64,000 bases of DNA, from the NCBI GenBank assembly GCA_963743705.1, contig CAVUQS010000018.1:62001-126000 (forward strand). Reading direction: 5' to 3'. A program made the position numbers and the translations under genes. Numbering within the stretch: the stretch's first letter is position 1; every line of letters starts with the position of its first letter. A model generated the notes under the pieces. It saw nothing but the letters and a program-made list of their open reading frames with translations, had not been told where the DNA came from and made no database searches. The DNA is from PALSA-243 sp963743705. GTDB taxonomy: Bacteria > Acidobacteriota > Terriglobia > Bryobacterales > Bryobacteraceae. Of this stretch, positions 16,362-24,723 are shown piece by piece.

Positions 16362-18263
16362 ATGAAGATACTCAGGAATTCGATTCTGTGTCTGTGGGCG
16401 GCCGGACTCGGCTTGGCCCAGGTGGGCGCCAATTCCGGTTGGAGCCCTCAAAATCCGCTGCCAACGGGGAACGCTCTTCGCGGGGTGGCTGCCTTCGAAA
16501 GTGGCTCACGCCGCCGGGAGCGCGCTGAAAACACGATCGCTGTGGGCGACCAAGGCACAATCCTGCGGACCACGGATGCGGGAGCGACCTGGACCCAGAT
16601 GGTCAGCGGAACAACCGCTGGACTTGCCGGAGTCTCATTTGGCGACGCCAATACGGGGATCGCTGTCGGGGACCTGGGTACGATCCTGCGGACCACAGAT
16701 GCGGGAGCAACCTGGGAGCAGCTGCCGGCGCCCGCGACGCTTCATCTCAGCGGCGTCTTATTGAGAGGCGACGGGACCGGGACAGTGGTTGGACTGAACG
16801 GGACGATTCTGCGAACGACGGATTGGGGGACCACGTGGACACCTCAGACCAGTCCGAGCAATAACGCCCTCTATGCGGCGTCTTTCCCGAACGCCAAGAC
16901 CGGAACCATCGTGGGAGGCGTCGGCACAATCATGCGGACAGTGGACGGCGGCGCCAACTGGATGCTCGAGTTCAGCGGAACGCACAGCTGGCTCTATGGC
17001 GTTTCGTTCCCCACCGAGAACCTCGGGTTCGCGGTGGGTGATGGCGGCGTCATTCTGCGGACCATGGATGGCGGCTACAACTGGGCCCCGCAGTCGAGCA
17101 GTTTTCGCGGCGCCCTGTATGCGATTTCGGTCAACGCGGCCGGCGTTGGTACGGCGGTGGGATCGGGTGGCGCGATCCTGCGGACCAAGGATTTCGGCGT
17201 CACGTGGATACAAGAGTCCAGCGGCACGCCACTGACGTTGTTTGCCGTCAGCGACGGCAATGCCGGCGCGCGAACCGCCGTCGGAGACATAGGCACTATC
17301 CTGCGGACCTTGGATGGTGGCGCCACATGGAAAGCGCAATCCCGCGGCGCTACCTTTAACACTCTCAGCGCTGTCTTCTTTACCGACGTGAAAACCGGCG
17401 TTGCAGTGGGATCTGGCGGTACGATTCTGCGGACAGTGGATGGCGGCGTCACTTGGAGGACTCAGCTCAGTGGTACTTCCAACTGGCTCTATGGCGTCTC
17501 ATTTACCGACGCAAACAAGGGCATCGTGGCGGGGGACCAAGGACTGATCCTGCGAACCACGGATGGCGGCGCTAACTGGTCCACGCAAAAGAGCGGCACA
17601 AGTGTGTCGCTGAACGGCGTCGCATTCACCAGCGCCAATAACGGATTCGTGGTGGGAGGGAACGCGACCATCCTAAGAACCACCGACGGTGGCGCCACCT
17701 GGTCGGCTCAGGCCGGCATTGTCGGGAGCGGCCTCAACGCCATAGCCTTCAGCGATGCCAACACCGGAACGGTAGTGGGAGACGCGGGCACTATCTTGCG
17801 TACGACTGATGGCGGCGCTACCTGGACGCGTCAATCCGTCAACGGCTTGCTTCCCCGGCTACAGGCGGTCTCCATGGCGGACGCGCGCACTGCCACAGCG
17901 GTGGGAGACTTTAACAACGTCATCGTGCGCACCACCGACAGCGGCGCCGACTGGGGAGTGCAGCACAGCGGCGTCCGAAACACTCTCAACGGCGTCTGGT
18001 TCACCGACGCCAACACGGGAATTGTGGTGGGCGGCCAGGGATCGTGCAGCCCCAGTATCAGCACCATCCTGCGCACGACGGATGGCGGCGCGACATGGAA
18101 GCCGCAGATTACAGGAACCACCCGCGCTCTGCTCGGGATTTTTTTCCTCGATGCGAATACAGGCTGGGCGGTGGGTGAATACGGAACCATCCTGCACACC
18201 ACCACTGGCGGCGAGCCGCCGGCGGCGTCACACGCCCAAGCAGACGGCTCAAGGGAGAAATAA
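16362..18263 (+). CDS. Secreted YCF48/BNR-type beta-propeller protein with 14 repeats
   Basis: A 633-residue protein with signal peptide (MKILRNSILCLWAAGLGLAQ). It is built from 14 repeats of about 42 residues, each with a core such as GDQGTILRTTDAGATW, GSGGTILRTVDGGVTW or GDAGTILRTTDGGATW. Fourteen blades suggest two seven-bladed propellers. The family name refers to photosystem II assembly factors, but bacterial relatives are general secreted or surface proteins with no photosynthetic role. It sits between two paralogous beta-helix genes (2-base gaps each side) and ahead of a TonB receptor, suggesting a role at the cell surface in substrate binding. Repeats are conserved but diverged at the DNA level. 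Confidence 0.85.
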   Translation: MKILRNSILCLWAAGLGLAQVGANSGWSPQNPLPTGNALRGVAAFESGSRRRERAENTIAVGDQGTILRTTDAGATWTQMVSGTTAGLAGVSFGDANTGIAVGDLGTILRTTDAGATWEQLPAPATLHLSGVLLRGDGTGTVVGLNGTILRTTDWGTTWTPQTSPSNNALYAASFPNAKTGTIVGGVGTIMRTVDGGANWMLEFSGTHSWLYGVSFPTENLGFAVGDGGVILRTMDGGYNWAPQSSSFRGALYAISVNAAGVGTAVGSGGAILRTKDFGVTWIQESSGTPLTLFAVSDGNAGARTAVGDIGTILRTLDGGATWKAQSRGATFNTLSAVFFTDVKTGVAVGSGGTILRTVDGGVTWRTQLSGTSNWLYGVSFTDANKGIVAGDQGLILRTTDGGANWSTQKSGTSVSLNGVAFTSANNGFVVGGNATILRTTDGGATWSAQAGIVGSGLNAIAFSDANTGTVVGDAGTILRTTDGGATWTRQSVNGLLPRLQAVSMADARTATAVGDFNNVIVRTTDSGADWGVQHSGVRNTLNGVWFTDANTGIVVGGQGSCSPSISTILRTTDGGATWKPQITGTTRALLGIFFLDANTGWAVGEYGTILHTTTGGEPPAASHAQADGSREK

Positions 18264-18265
18264 AT

Positions 18266-19435
18266 ATGAACGCGCTACACCGAATTCTGATTGCGGGAAT
18301 CGCGGCCGCCTCCTTCGCTGGAATCGCAGCGGCGCAAACGGTCGTGACAGGAACAGGGAACCCTGACGTGGATGTCGCGGCGGTGCAGGCGGCTGTCGAC
18401 CGGGGCGGCTCCATCGTGCTGCGAGGACGCTTCTCGTTTGACAATCCCCCCGGCATGCGGGGGGCGCTGCCGGACGTGATGGCCACGGTCCTGGTATCGA
18501 AGGAAGTCAGCATTTCCGGCGCCTGGGACGAGCAAGGACAAATGACGACGATCGACGGCGGCGAAATCCCCTTTGCGATTGAGGCTCCTGGGGCTGCGGT
18601 CCGGATCGAACGGCTACGCTTCGTTCGTCCGAAACTGTTTGGGATCTTCGCGTATGAAGTCAGCGGGCTCGCAATTGAATCCTGCGTCATGGATGACGTG
18701 CAGCCGCTACCTCTTCCTGGCGTTCCCTCGGGGTTGACTTCCGCGGTGGGAATCTATGTTTCCACTGTCTTGGGTCTGCCGACTCCGGAACGGCCAGGCA
18801 ACCCCGGGAATGTCTCGGGAAAAATTTCGATCCTCAATAATCAGGTCAGCGCCGGCCGGACGGCCGACCATGGCATCGGAATCATGATCGGAAGCGTGGG
18901 CAGCCGGGAAACGCCGGCGGATGTGGGCATCTCCGGGAACACGATTCGCAACACCACTCTGAAGGGCATCAACGCGATGCAAGTCATCGGGCACGCGAGC
19001 ATCGAGCGAAACGTCGTTGCGATGAGCGTCGCCAATGCCGGCCCTGCGCGAGGGGTCGCGGGCATCCACTGCGGCGGCTCGGGATCGTATTCCATCTCCG
19101 GTAACTCCATCGACGTGGCGGACCCGAACGCGGCGGGTATCCGTCTCCGCGATTATGCGGCATTAGAGGCGGCCGTCGAACATGCTACCATCACCGGCAA
19201 CGAAGTGACCATGTCCGCGCCTGAGGGCGCGGTGTTCGGTTTGCGAAACGCGGGGATCGAAATCATGGGTTTGGCGCGAGGCAGCGTCGTCCAAGGCAAT
19301 ACAATTCGAGGGCACGCCAGGGTTGGTCTGTCGTTGGCCCCGGACAATGTCGGCAACCCGGCCGGGAACACTTTCGATCGGAACGATGAAAAGAATCTCG
19401 TTTCGCCGGGCTCGGAGATCACCTCGAAAAAATGA
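18266..19435 (+). CDS. Secreted right-handed beta-helix protein (paralogue of 15070)
   Basis: A 389-residue protein starting at ATG 18266 with signal peptide (ILIAGIAAASFAGIAAAQ). It shares with the gene at 15070 the segments GNPDVDVAAVQAAVDRGG, LRGRFSFDNPPG, MATVLVSKEVSISGAWDEQG and APEGAVFGLRNAGIEI. The central part has the Asn-rich turns of a right-handed parallel beta-helix. No enzymatic residues are obvious. Its stop overlaps the start of the TonB receptor gene by ATGA (19432-19435), tying expression of the two together. Confidence 0.8.
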   Translation: MNALHRILIAGIAAASFAGIAAAQTVVTGTGNPDVDVAAVQAAVDRGGSIVLRGRFSFDNPPGMRGALPDVMATVLVSKEVSISGAWDEQGQMTTIDGGEIPFAIEAPGAAVRIERLRFVRPKLFGIFAYEVSGLAIESCVMDDVQPLPLPGVPSGLTSAVGIYVSTVLGLPTPERPGNPGNVSGKISILNNQVSAGRTADHGIGIMIGSVGSRETPADVGISGNTIRNTTLKGINAMQVIGHASIERNVVAMSVANAGPARGVAGIHCGGSGSYSISGNSIDVADPNAAGIRLRDYAALEAAVEHATITGNEVTMSAPEGAVFGLRNAGIEIMGLARGSVVQGNTIRGHARVGLSLAPDNVGNPAGNTFDRNDEKNLVSPGSEITSKK

Positions 19436-22400
19436 GGGCAGCATGGATACTCGCGGTGGTGTGCCTCGCTTGTTTCACAGGCGTGTCGCAAACCAGCCGC
19501 GGGACGGTGACCGGGACGGTGCTCGATGCCTCTGGCGCCACGGTAGCCAAAGCGCGCGTCAACCTGACCGGCGTCGAGACCGGGTCGCGGTTCTCGACGG
19601 ATAGCAATGAGTCCGGCGTGTATCGCTTCGACGCGGTGGATCCCGGGGTATATAACTTGCAGGTGACGCAGGCGGGTTTCCGCGAATATCTGGCTAACGG
19701 AATCGGCGTGGACGCGAATCGCGCGACCACCCTGGATCCGCGCCTGGAAGTAGGGACTGCCGAAACCCAAGTAGAAGTCAACGCCGATGCAAGCGCGGCG
19801 TTGAGCAAGGATAGCCCGCTACGCGGCGGGAACTTCCATTCGCGCGAGGTACGCGACCTGCCTCTGATTTCTTCCAATCCATTCTCACTGGCGCGAAGTC
19901 TCCCGGGAGTGACTGAATCCGCGGGCAGCAGGGTTTGGACGGGCCTTCAGAACGACGGCGGGGGATTCGCCATCAACGGCCAGCGGCCGCGTGCGAATAA
20001 CTACCTGCTGGATGGCAGCGAAAACAACGACGTCTGGTTAACCGGCGCGGAGCAGCCATTCAGCATCGCGGATGCCGTGGAGGAAGTTTCCGTTCAAACC
20101 GGAAACTTCGGCGTGGAGTTTGGGCGCGCGGGCGGCGGCGTGTTCAATGTCATCACGAAATCCGGCACAAACGCGCTGCACGGCACGTTGCTGTGGCGTT
20201 ATCAATCGCAGCGGTTCGATTCGGTATCGAATCTCAACAGGGTGACCGGGGTTCCCAAGTCGGTCTTCAGCGACAATACTTACGGATTTACCGCGGGCGG
20301 CCCGGTGCGGAAAAACAAGACCTTCTTCTTCGCCGCTTACCAGCAGGATGAGCAGCACTCCACGGCTAACATCCCGCTCCAGATTCCGACGGCGAATGCG
20401 GTTACCGCCTTGCGTCTGCTGTTCCCTTCGAACCCCCGGCTCGATCTGTATCTGGGCGCGCTGGGGGATCTGCGTGGGACTGGGGCGCCGTTCAACGTGG
20501 CGCTCGGCATCGACCCTCAGACCGGCGCCAACCGCGGAACGGTGCAATTCGGGACCGGCGCGTATGTGTTGCCTGCGATCAACGACGGACCGCAGTGGCT
20601 GGGCCGTCTGGATCGCTATCAATCGGAAAGACACCGCCTGTCATTTCGCTACACCTATGACTCGCGGATCGTTTTACCCAGTGCCACGGCGACGAATGTG
20701 GTTCCCTTCCCCGGCTTCATTCAGGCAGACGTATCCAGTCACCAGAACTTCCTTTTCACCGACAGTTACACTTTCGGGCCAAGCTATACCAATGAATTCC
20801 ACTTCTCCTACGGGCGGCCGGATGGGCGGTATGCGTACACCGCGCCAGAGTCGGTCGCAGCGGCGCAGACGTTGCCAGCTCTTACGATCGCCAATGTCTC
20901 GGCGCCTGGGTTGAACTCGGCCAACACGCAATTCCACTATGGCAACAACTTCTTGTTTCAGGAAACGCAAACCAAGCTGAAGGGCCGCCACGCCTTTCGC
21001 TACGGAGTGGAGTTCCTGAGCCAACAGATAACCCAGTCGCGGGGCGCTAACGACCTGGGAACTCTTTCCTACACGAATGCCACTGCCGCAGGCTATTCCG
21101 CGTTCGCAAACTTTCTGGACAACTTCAGTGGACCCTCCGCTACCGCCAACAAAGTGTTTGGAGCCCCGGTGCTGCGCCCGAATCAGTTCCGCCAGAGTTA
21201 CTTTTTCCAGGACAACTGGAAGGTGACGCCGACGCTCACGCTGACTCTGGGATTGCGCTACGAGAATTTCGGCCAGGCGGCTAATGTGTTGCCGTATCCC
21301 GCGTTCTCCGGCTTCGACCCGGCGCAGTTTCTGGCGCCGCATGACGTGAAGCCGGACAACAACAACTTCGGGCCGGCCTTCGGTCTGGCGTGGTCACCCA
21401 GGCTGGGCTCTAGCTGGCTCGGACGACTGTTGGGCGACGGGAAGACAGTTTGGCGCGGCGGATACCAGATCAGTTACGACGCCTTCTTCACACAGATGAT
21501 TTTTCTGGGGCCGGCCACCACGTCGCCCAATGCCATATCGACTAACACGGTGGTCCAAAATACCGGCCGCGGGGTCGCCAATTGGTTCGGGCAACTGCCG
21601 GCCGTGGCAGCCCTGGCAAGCGCGCTGGACACCCAAACCGGCATCGACCCGAATCTTCGCAGCCCCTACACCGAGCGCTGGTCTTTTGGTTTTCAGCGGC
21701 AAGTTCCGCAAAAGGTATTGCTCGACGTGTCGTACATTGGCTCAGAAGGCCACAAGTTAACGACCAAAGACGATTACAACCCGCGGCTGCTCTCGGGACA
21801 GCGGCTGTATCCCAATATAGGATCGCGCAACATTCGCGCGAGCGAGGGCAACTCTTCCTATCAAGCTTTCCAGGCGCGCGTGGATCGCCGGTTCGCTGGC
21901 GGTTTCCAGTTGACGGCGTCTTACACCTGGTCGAAGTACCTCGATAGCACCAGCGAAGGCGTGGGTAATCAGGGCTTGCAGGAACCCGACAAGCAGAACC
22001 GGACATCGATTCCCATCTCGATGGGAGGCTTGGCGCTCGATCGCGGATTGAGCGATTTCGATCGTCCGCAACGGTTGAGCATCGTTTATATGTGGGCGAT
22101 TCCCGGACCACGCGCAGGCTGGTGGAAATCTGGATTGGGCGGATGGTCGATCGCCGGCGTCACGACGTTTCAATCCGGCACTCCCTTCACGGCCGCAAAC
22201 GGCACGGACCGTAACAACGATGGAATCCCCGCGGACCGGCCGGACATCGGGAACCCCAACGCGCCTCTGAACAGCCGTGCGATCATTGCCTCGAGTTGCA
22301 GCACGGGCTATCAGAACCCCGACACTAGCCGATGCGTGAGCCCAGGCGACGTGCATTGGATAGAAGGCGCCGGGTTACCCAACGCGTCCACGGTGGGCCG

Positions 22401-22641
22401 CAATACTCTGCGGACCGGCGGCACGAACAACTTCGATCTGAACCTGACAAAGGCGCTCCTGCTGGGAGAGCAGCGGCGGCTGGAGTTCCGCTGGGAAGCG
22501 CTGAACGCGCTCAATCATCCTCAGTTTGTGCAGGTCCCGCTAACGAGCGTGAATGGCACGCCGGCGGGGCGATTCCTGAATCGCGACTTCACGGATAGCG
22601 GCATCCGGAGCATGTGGGCGCAAATCAAGTTGATCTTCTGA
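19432..22641 (+). CDS. Oar-like TonB-dependent outer membrane receptor
   Basis: A 1069-residue receptor. Signal peptide at 1-20 (AAWILAVVCLACFTGVSQ), then a carboxypeptidase-regulatory Ig-like domain at about 20-105 (GTVTGTVLDASGATVAKARV, ESGVYRFDAVDPGVYNLQV), a plug domain (FAINGQRPRANNYLLDG, EFGRAGGGVFNVITKSGTN), and a beta-barrel ending in aromatic F, as outer membrane proteins do. Acidobacteria and Bacteroidota use such receptors to import polymers or siderophores, driven by TonB. No SusD-like partner is present; the adjacent beta-helix and propeller proteins may take that binding role (inference). Confidence 0.9.
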   Translation: MRAAWILAVVCLACFTGVSQTSRGTVTGTVLDASGATVAKARVNLTGVETGSRFSTDSNESGVYRFDAVDPGVYNLQVTQAGFREYLANGIGVDANRATTLDPRLEVGTAETQVEVNADASAALSKDSPLRGGNFHSREVRDLPLISSNPFSLARSLPGVTESAGSRVWTGLQNDGGGFAINGQRPRANNYLLDGSENNDVWLTGAEQPFSIADAVEEVSVQTGNFGVEFGRAGGGVFNVITKSGTNALHGTLLWRYQSQRFDSVSNLNRVTGVPKSVFSDNTYGFTAGGPVRKNKTFFFAAYQQDEQHSTANIPLQIPTANAVTALRLLFPSNPRLDLYLGALGDLRGTGAPFNVALGIDPQTGANRGTVQFGTGAYVLPAINDGPQWLGRLDRYQSERHRLSFRYTYDSRIVLPSATATNVVPFPGFIQADVSSHQNFLFTDSYTFGPSYTNEFHFSYGRPDGRYAYTAPESVAAAQTLPALTIANVSAPGLNSANTQFHYGNNFLFQETQTKLKGRHAFRYGVEFLSQQITQSRGANDLGTLSYTNATAAGYSAFANFLDNFSGPSATANKVFGAPVLRPNQFRQSYFFQDNWKVTPTLTLTLGLRYENFGQAANVLPYPAFSGFDPAQFLAPHDVKPDNNNFGPAFGLAWSPRLGSSWLGRLLGDGKTVWRGGYQISYDAFFTQMIFLGPATTSPNAISTNTVVQNTGRGVANWFGQLPAVAALASALDTQTGIDPNLRSPYTERWSFGFQRQVPQKVLLDVSYIGSEGHKLTTKDDYNPRLLSGQRLYPNIGSRNIRASEGNSSYQAFQARVDRRFAGGFQLTASYTWSKYLDSTSEGVGNQGLQEPDKQNRTSIPISMGGLALDRGLSDFDRPQRLSIVYMWAIPGPRAGWWKSGLGGWSIAGVTTFQSGTPFTAANGTDRNNDGIPADRPDIGNPNAPLNSRAIIASSCSTGYQNPDTSRCVSPGDVHWIEGAGLPNASTVGRNTLRTGGTNNFDLNLTKALLLGEQRRLEFRWEALNALNHPQFVQVPLTSVNGTPAGRFLNRDFTDSGIRSMWAQIKLIF

Positions 22642-22729
22642 GCCGGGGCGAAACGCGCCGGTCACGGCGCCCGAAATCGATTCACAACTAACTCTAAGGG
22701 CCGCAAATGCGGCAGAGGAGAAAGACCAA

Positions 22730-23830
22730 ATGAACGCATCGCACCTCACGAAACGCGGCTCCCGCCTGATCCTGGCGATAGCCGCAACCGGATTGGCATT
22801 CTCGCAATCCATTCCCCCGCTGTCGTCGAACGTAACCGTCTACGGCACTGGGCTCAACAATCCTCGAGGACTGAAATTCGGTCCCGACGGCATCCTCTAC
22901 GTCGCCGAGGGCGGGACGGGCGGAGCCAGCTCTTCGGTGGGAATCTGTCCACAAGTGGTTGCCCCCGTGGGGCCGTATACAGGGGGAAGCACCGGCCGTA
23001 TCTCCAGGCTCGGCTTGCAGGGCGCCCGGTCGACTGTGGTGGACGGCCTGCCTTCGAGCCAGACCAGTGTTGCGGAGGGCTCGCTGGTAAGCGGCGTTGC
23101 GGACGTCGCCTTCGTAGGACCCGCGATGTATGCTCTGATCGCCGGAGGCGGCTGCTCGCATGGGCTGCCGAGTTCACCCAACGGCGTGATTCGGGTCAAC
23201 GTCAGTAACGGGACCTGGACTCAACTGGCGGACCTGAGTGCGTTCGTCGCGAGTCACCCGGTGGCCAATCCCTCGCCGGACGATTTCGAGCCGGATGGGA
23301 CCTTCTATAACCTGGTCAGCCTGGGAGACAGACTGTTTACGACAGAGCCGAATCATGGCGAAATCGATGAAATCGACATGAACGGCACGGTTCGGCGGGT
23401 GGTCGATATCTCCGAGAGCCACGGGCACATTGTACCGACCGCGCTGGCCTATGACCGCGACCGATTGTACTTTGGCAACCTGTTTCTGTTTCCTGTCCTG
23501 CCTGGATCGTCCAATGTATTCACCTACGGATCGGATAAACGCATCCACGTGGTAGTTCCACAACTGACAACCGTGGTGGGGATCGCTTTCGACGGCCAGG
23601 ACCGGCTGTACGTCCTGGAAATGAGCGCCGGCGCGGGTGGACCCGGACCAGGTCAAGGAACGGTACTGCGCGTCGAGTACAATGGCCATCTCACTACCAT
23701 CGCCAGCGGGTTGACGTTTCCCACCGCGATGGCGTTCTCACCCGACCGGACCACCCTATACGTCACCAATTTTGGCTTCGGCTTTCCCCCGGGCGCCGGC
23801 CAGGTTGTGAGTATCAAGGTCACCAACTAA
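22730..23830 (+). CDS. Secreted ScyD/ScyE-like beta-propeller protein
   Basis: A 366-residue exported protein with signal peptide (RLILAIAATGLAFSQS). Repeats such as NPRGLKFGPDGILYVAEGG, VVGIAFDGQDRLYVLE and PTAMAFSPDRTTLYVTNFG are those of the ScyD/ScyE family, an NHL-like propeller. The family is named for scytonemin clusters in cyanobacteria but is widespread in organisms that make no scytonemin, and no pigment genes are here. It follows the TonB receptor by 88 bases with a GAGGAG ribosome-binding site, so it likely ends the operon. Confidence 0.82.
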   Translation: MNASHLTKRGSRLILAIAATGLAFSQSIPPLSSNVTVYGTGLNNPRGLKFGPDGILYVAEGGTGGASSSVGICPQVVAPVGPYTGGSTGRISRLGLQGARSTVVDGLPSSQTSVAEGSLVSGVADVAFVGPAMYALIAGGGCSHGLPSSPNGVIRVNVSNGTWTQLADLSAFVASHPVANPSPDDFEPDGTFYNLVSLGDRLFTTEPNHGEIDEIDMNGTVRRVVDISESHGHIVPTALAYDRDRLYFGNLFLFPVLPGSSNVFTYGSDKRIHVVVPQLTTVVGIAFDGQDRLYVLEMSAGAGGPGPGQGTVLRVEYNGHLTTIASGLTFPTAMAFSPDRTTLYVTNFGFGFPPGAGQVVSIKVTN

Positions 23831-23855
23831 TTCGTCCCTGCGGACGTGCGGTCGC

Positions 23856-23888
23856 CACGCGGAAACTGGTCCGGCCGGTATCCGCGTG
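23856..23888. terminator. Candidate bidirectional terminator hairpin
   Basis: CACGCGGA (23856-23863) and TCCGCGTG (23881-23888) form a perfect 8-bp stem around a 17-base loop, between the convergent ScyD-like and PIN toxin genes. There is no immediate T-run on either side, so termination efficiency is uncertain. Confidence 0.4.
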
Positions 23889-23977
23889 TGCTGAGACGGA
23901 TTTTGTACCCTTGAGTCGTTAGCGCCCGGCGTCACGACGTTTCGCCGGCGACGATTGCTTATCTAGAAGGCGGCGGT

Positions 23978-24388
23978 TCACACCAACAGCGCGGCAAAAT
24001 CACGCGCGGGAAGAATTCGTGTGCCTTTGTGACGGCCCAGGGCAAGCAGACCGCTCTTGTCGCCTGTCACCAGATAATCCGCTTTGCCCGCTTCGGACAG
24101 TGCCAACAGGAAGTCGTCCGTCGGATCGGGCGAGCGCCGAACGCGCGGTAATGCGCCCACGTCCTCCGCGAGCCCCTTCATTTCGTTTACGAGGCGGCCG
24201 GCCTTGTAGGGCTGAATTCGCGCCGCGATCGCCGGTTTGCGCAGCGTGGCCCGCAGTTCGTCGAGCTGCTCGGCGCTGGTCAGGAGAGTGAAATCCCCTT
24301 CCTGCCACGCGCGGTAGATCGCGGCCGGGTGGCCCAGGTTAATCAGTAGGGCGGAAATCAGGATGTTGGTGTCGAGCACCACGCGCAT
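23978..24388 (-). CDS. PIN-domain toxin
   Basis: A 136-residue PIN-domain protein, a magnesium-dependent RNase fold. The acidic residues expected of an active enzyme are in place: D6 in VVLDTNILIS, E44 in LDELRATL, D91/D92 in PTDDFLLAL and D110 in LVTGDKSGLLAL. Such toxins cleave RNA when not bound by antitoxin. The start codon shares one base with the antitoxin stop at 24388. Everything seen here suggests an intact, active pair. Confidence 0.88.
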   Translation of the reverse strand: MRVVLDTNILISALLINLGHPAAIYRAWQEGDFTLLTSAEQLDELRATLRKPAIAARIQPYKAGRLVNEMKGLAEDVGALPRVRRSPDPTDDFLLALSEAGKADYLVTGDKSGLLALGRHKGTRILPARDFAALLV

Positions 24389-24657
24389 CAGGATTTATCG
24401 GACTTCTTTTTGCTGTGACGTTCGGCGCGGACTTCCCGCACCGCGTCGTCGATGAGGGCCTGCAGCTCGCCTGGATCGGCGTCAGCGTTGCGCGTCTTGA
24501 TGTCCTGGACGCTGCGATGAAACACGCGCCAGCGGACGGCCTCCTCGATGAATTTCGAGAGGTCGCCTTTTTTCATGCCCCGCGCGCCAAGAAAGGTGCG
24601 GAGCGTGAGGTCGGTCTCTTTTGAGACCGTGATGTTCCAGCGGACGGCTTCTTCCAT
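24388..24657 (-). CDS. Antitoxin partner of the PIN toxin
   Basis: An 89-residue protein beginning EEAVRWNITVSKETDLTLRT, a ribbon-helix-helix-like beta strand and helices, followed by KKGDLSKFIEEAVRWRVF, a dimerisation-type segment, and a charged C-terminal tail (AERHSKKKSDKS). This fits an antitoxin with an N-terminal DNA-binding domain and flexible toxin-binding tail. The repeat-rich operator directly upstream supports autoregulation. It overlaps the toxin gene by one base. Confidence 0.82.
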   Translation of the reverse strand: MEEAVRWNITVSKETDLTLRTFLGARGMKKGDLSKFIEEAVRWRVFHRSVQDIKTRNADADPGELQALIDDAVREVRAERHSKKKSDKS

Positions 24658-24660
24658 ATC

Positions 24661-24707
24661 ACACCTATGTGTTTAAGTGGATAAACACCTATACACCTAT
24701 TATAGGT
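24661..24707 (-). promoter_or_regulatory. Repeat operator and -10 element of the toxin-antitoxin operon
   Basis: Three direct copies of ACACCTAT lie at 24661-24668, 24685-24692 and 24693-24700, and a perfect inverted repeat ACCTAT-T-ATAGGT spans 24695-24707. Read on the minus strand the palindrome contains TATAAT (24704-24699), a consensus -10 box 42 bases upstream of the antitoxin ATG. An RHH antitoxin binding here would cover the promoter. No strong -35 box was found. Confidence 0.65.
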
Positions 24708-24723
24708 TGAATCGGCTCCTAGC

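Noticed and set aside
16362..18263. Photosynthesis function for the YCF48-like protein
   Set aside because: No photosystem genes nearby, and the protein is secreted in a TonB operon; the family name is historical.
22730..23830. Scytonemin biosynthesis
   Set aside because: Only a ScyD/ScyE-like propeller is present, with none of the biosynthetic enzymes.
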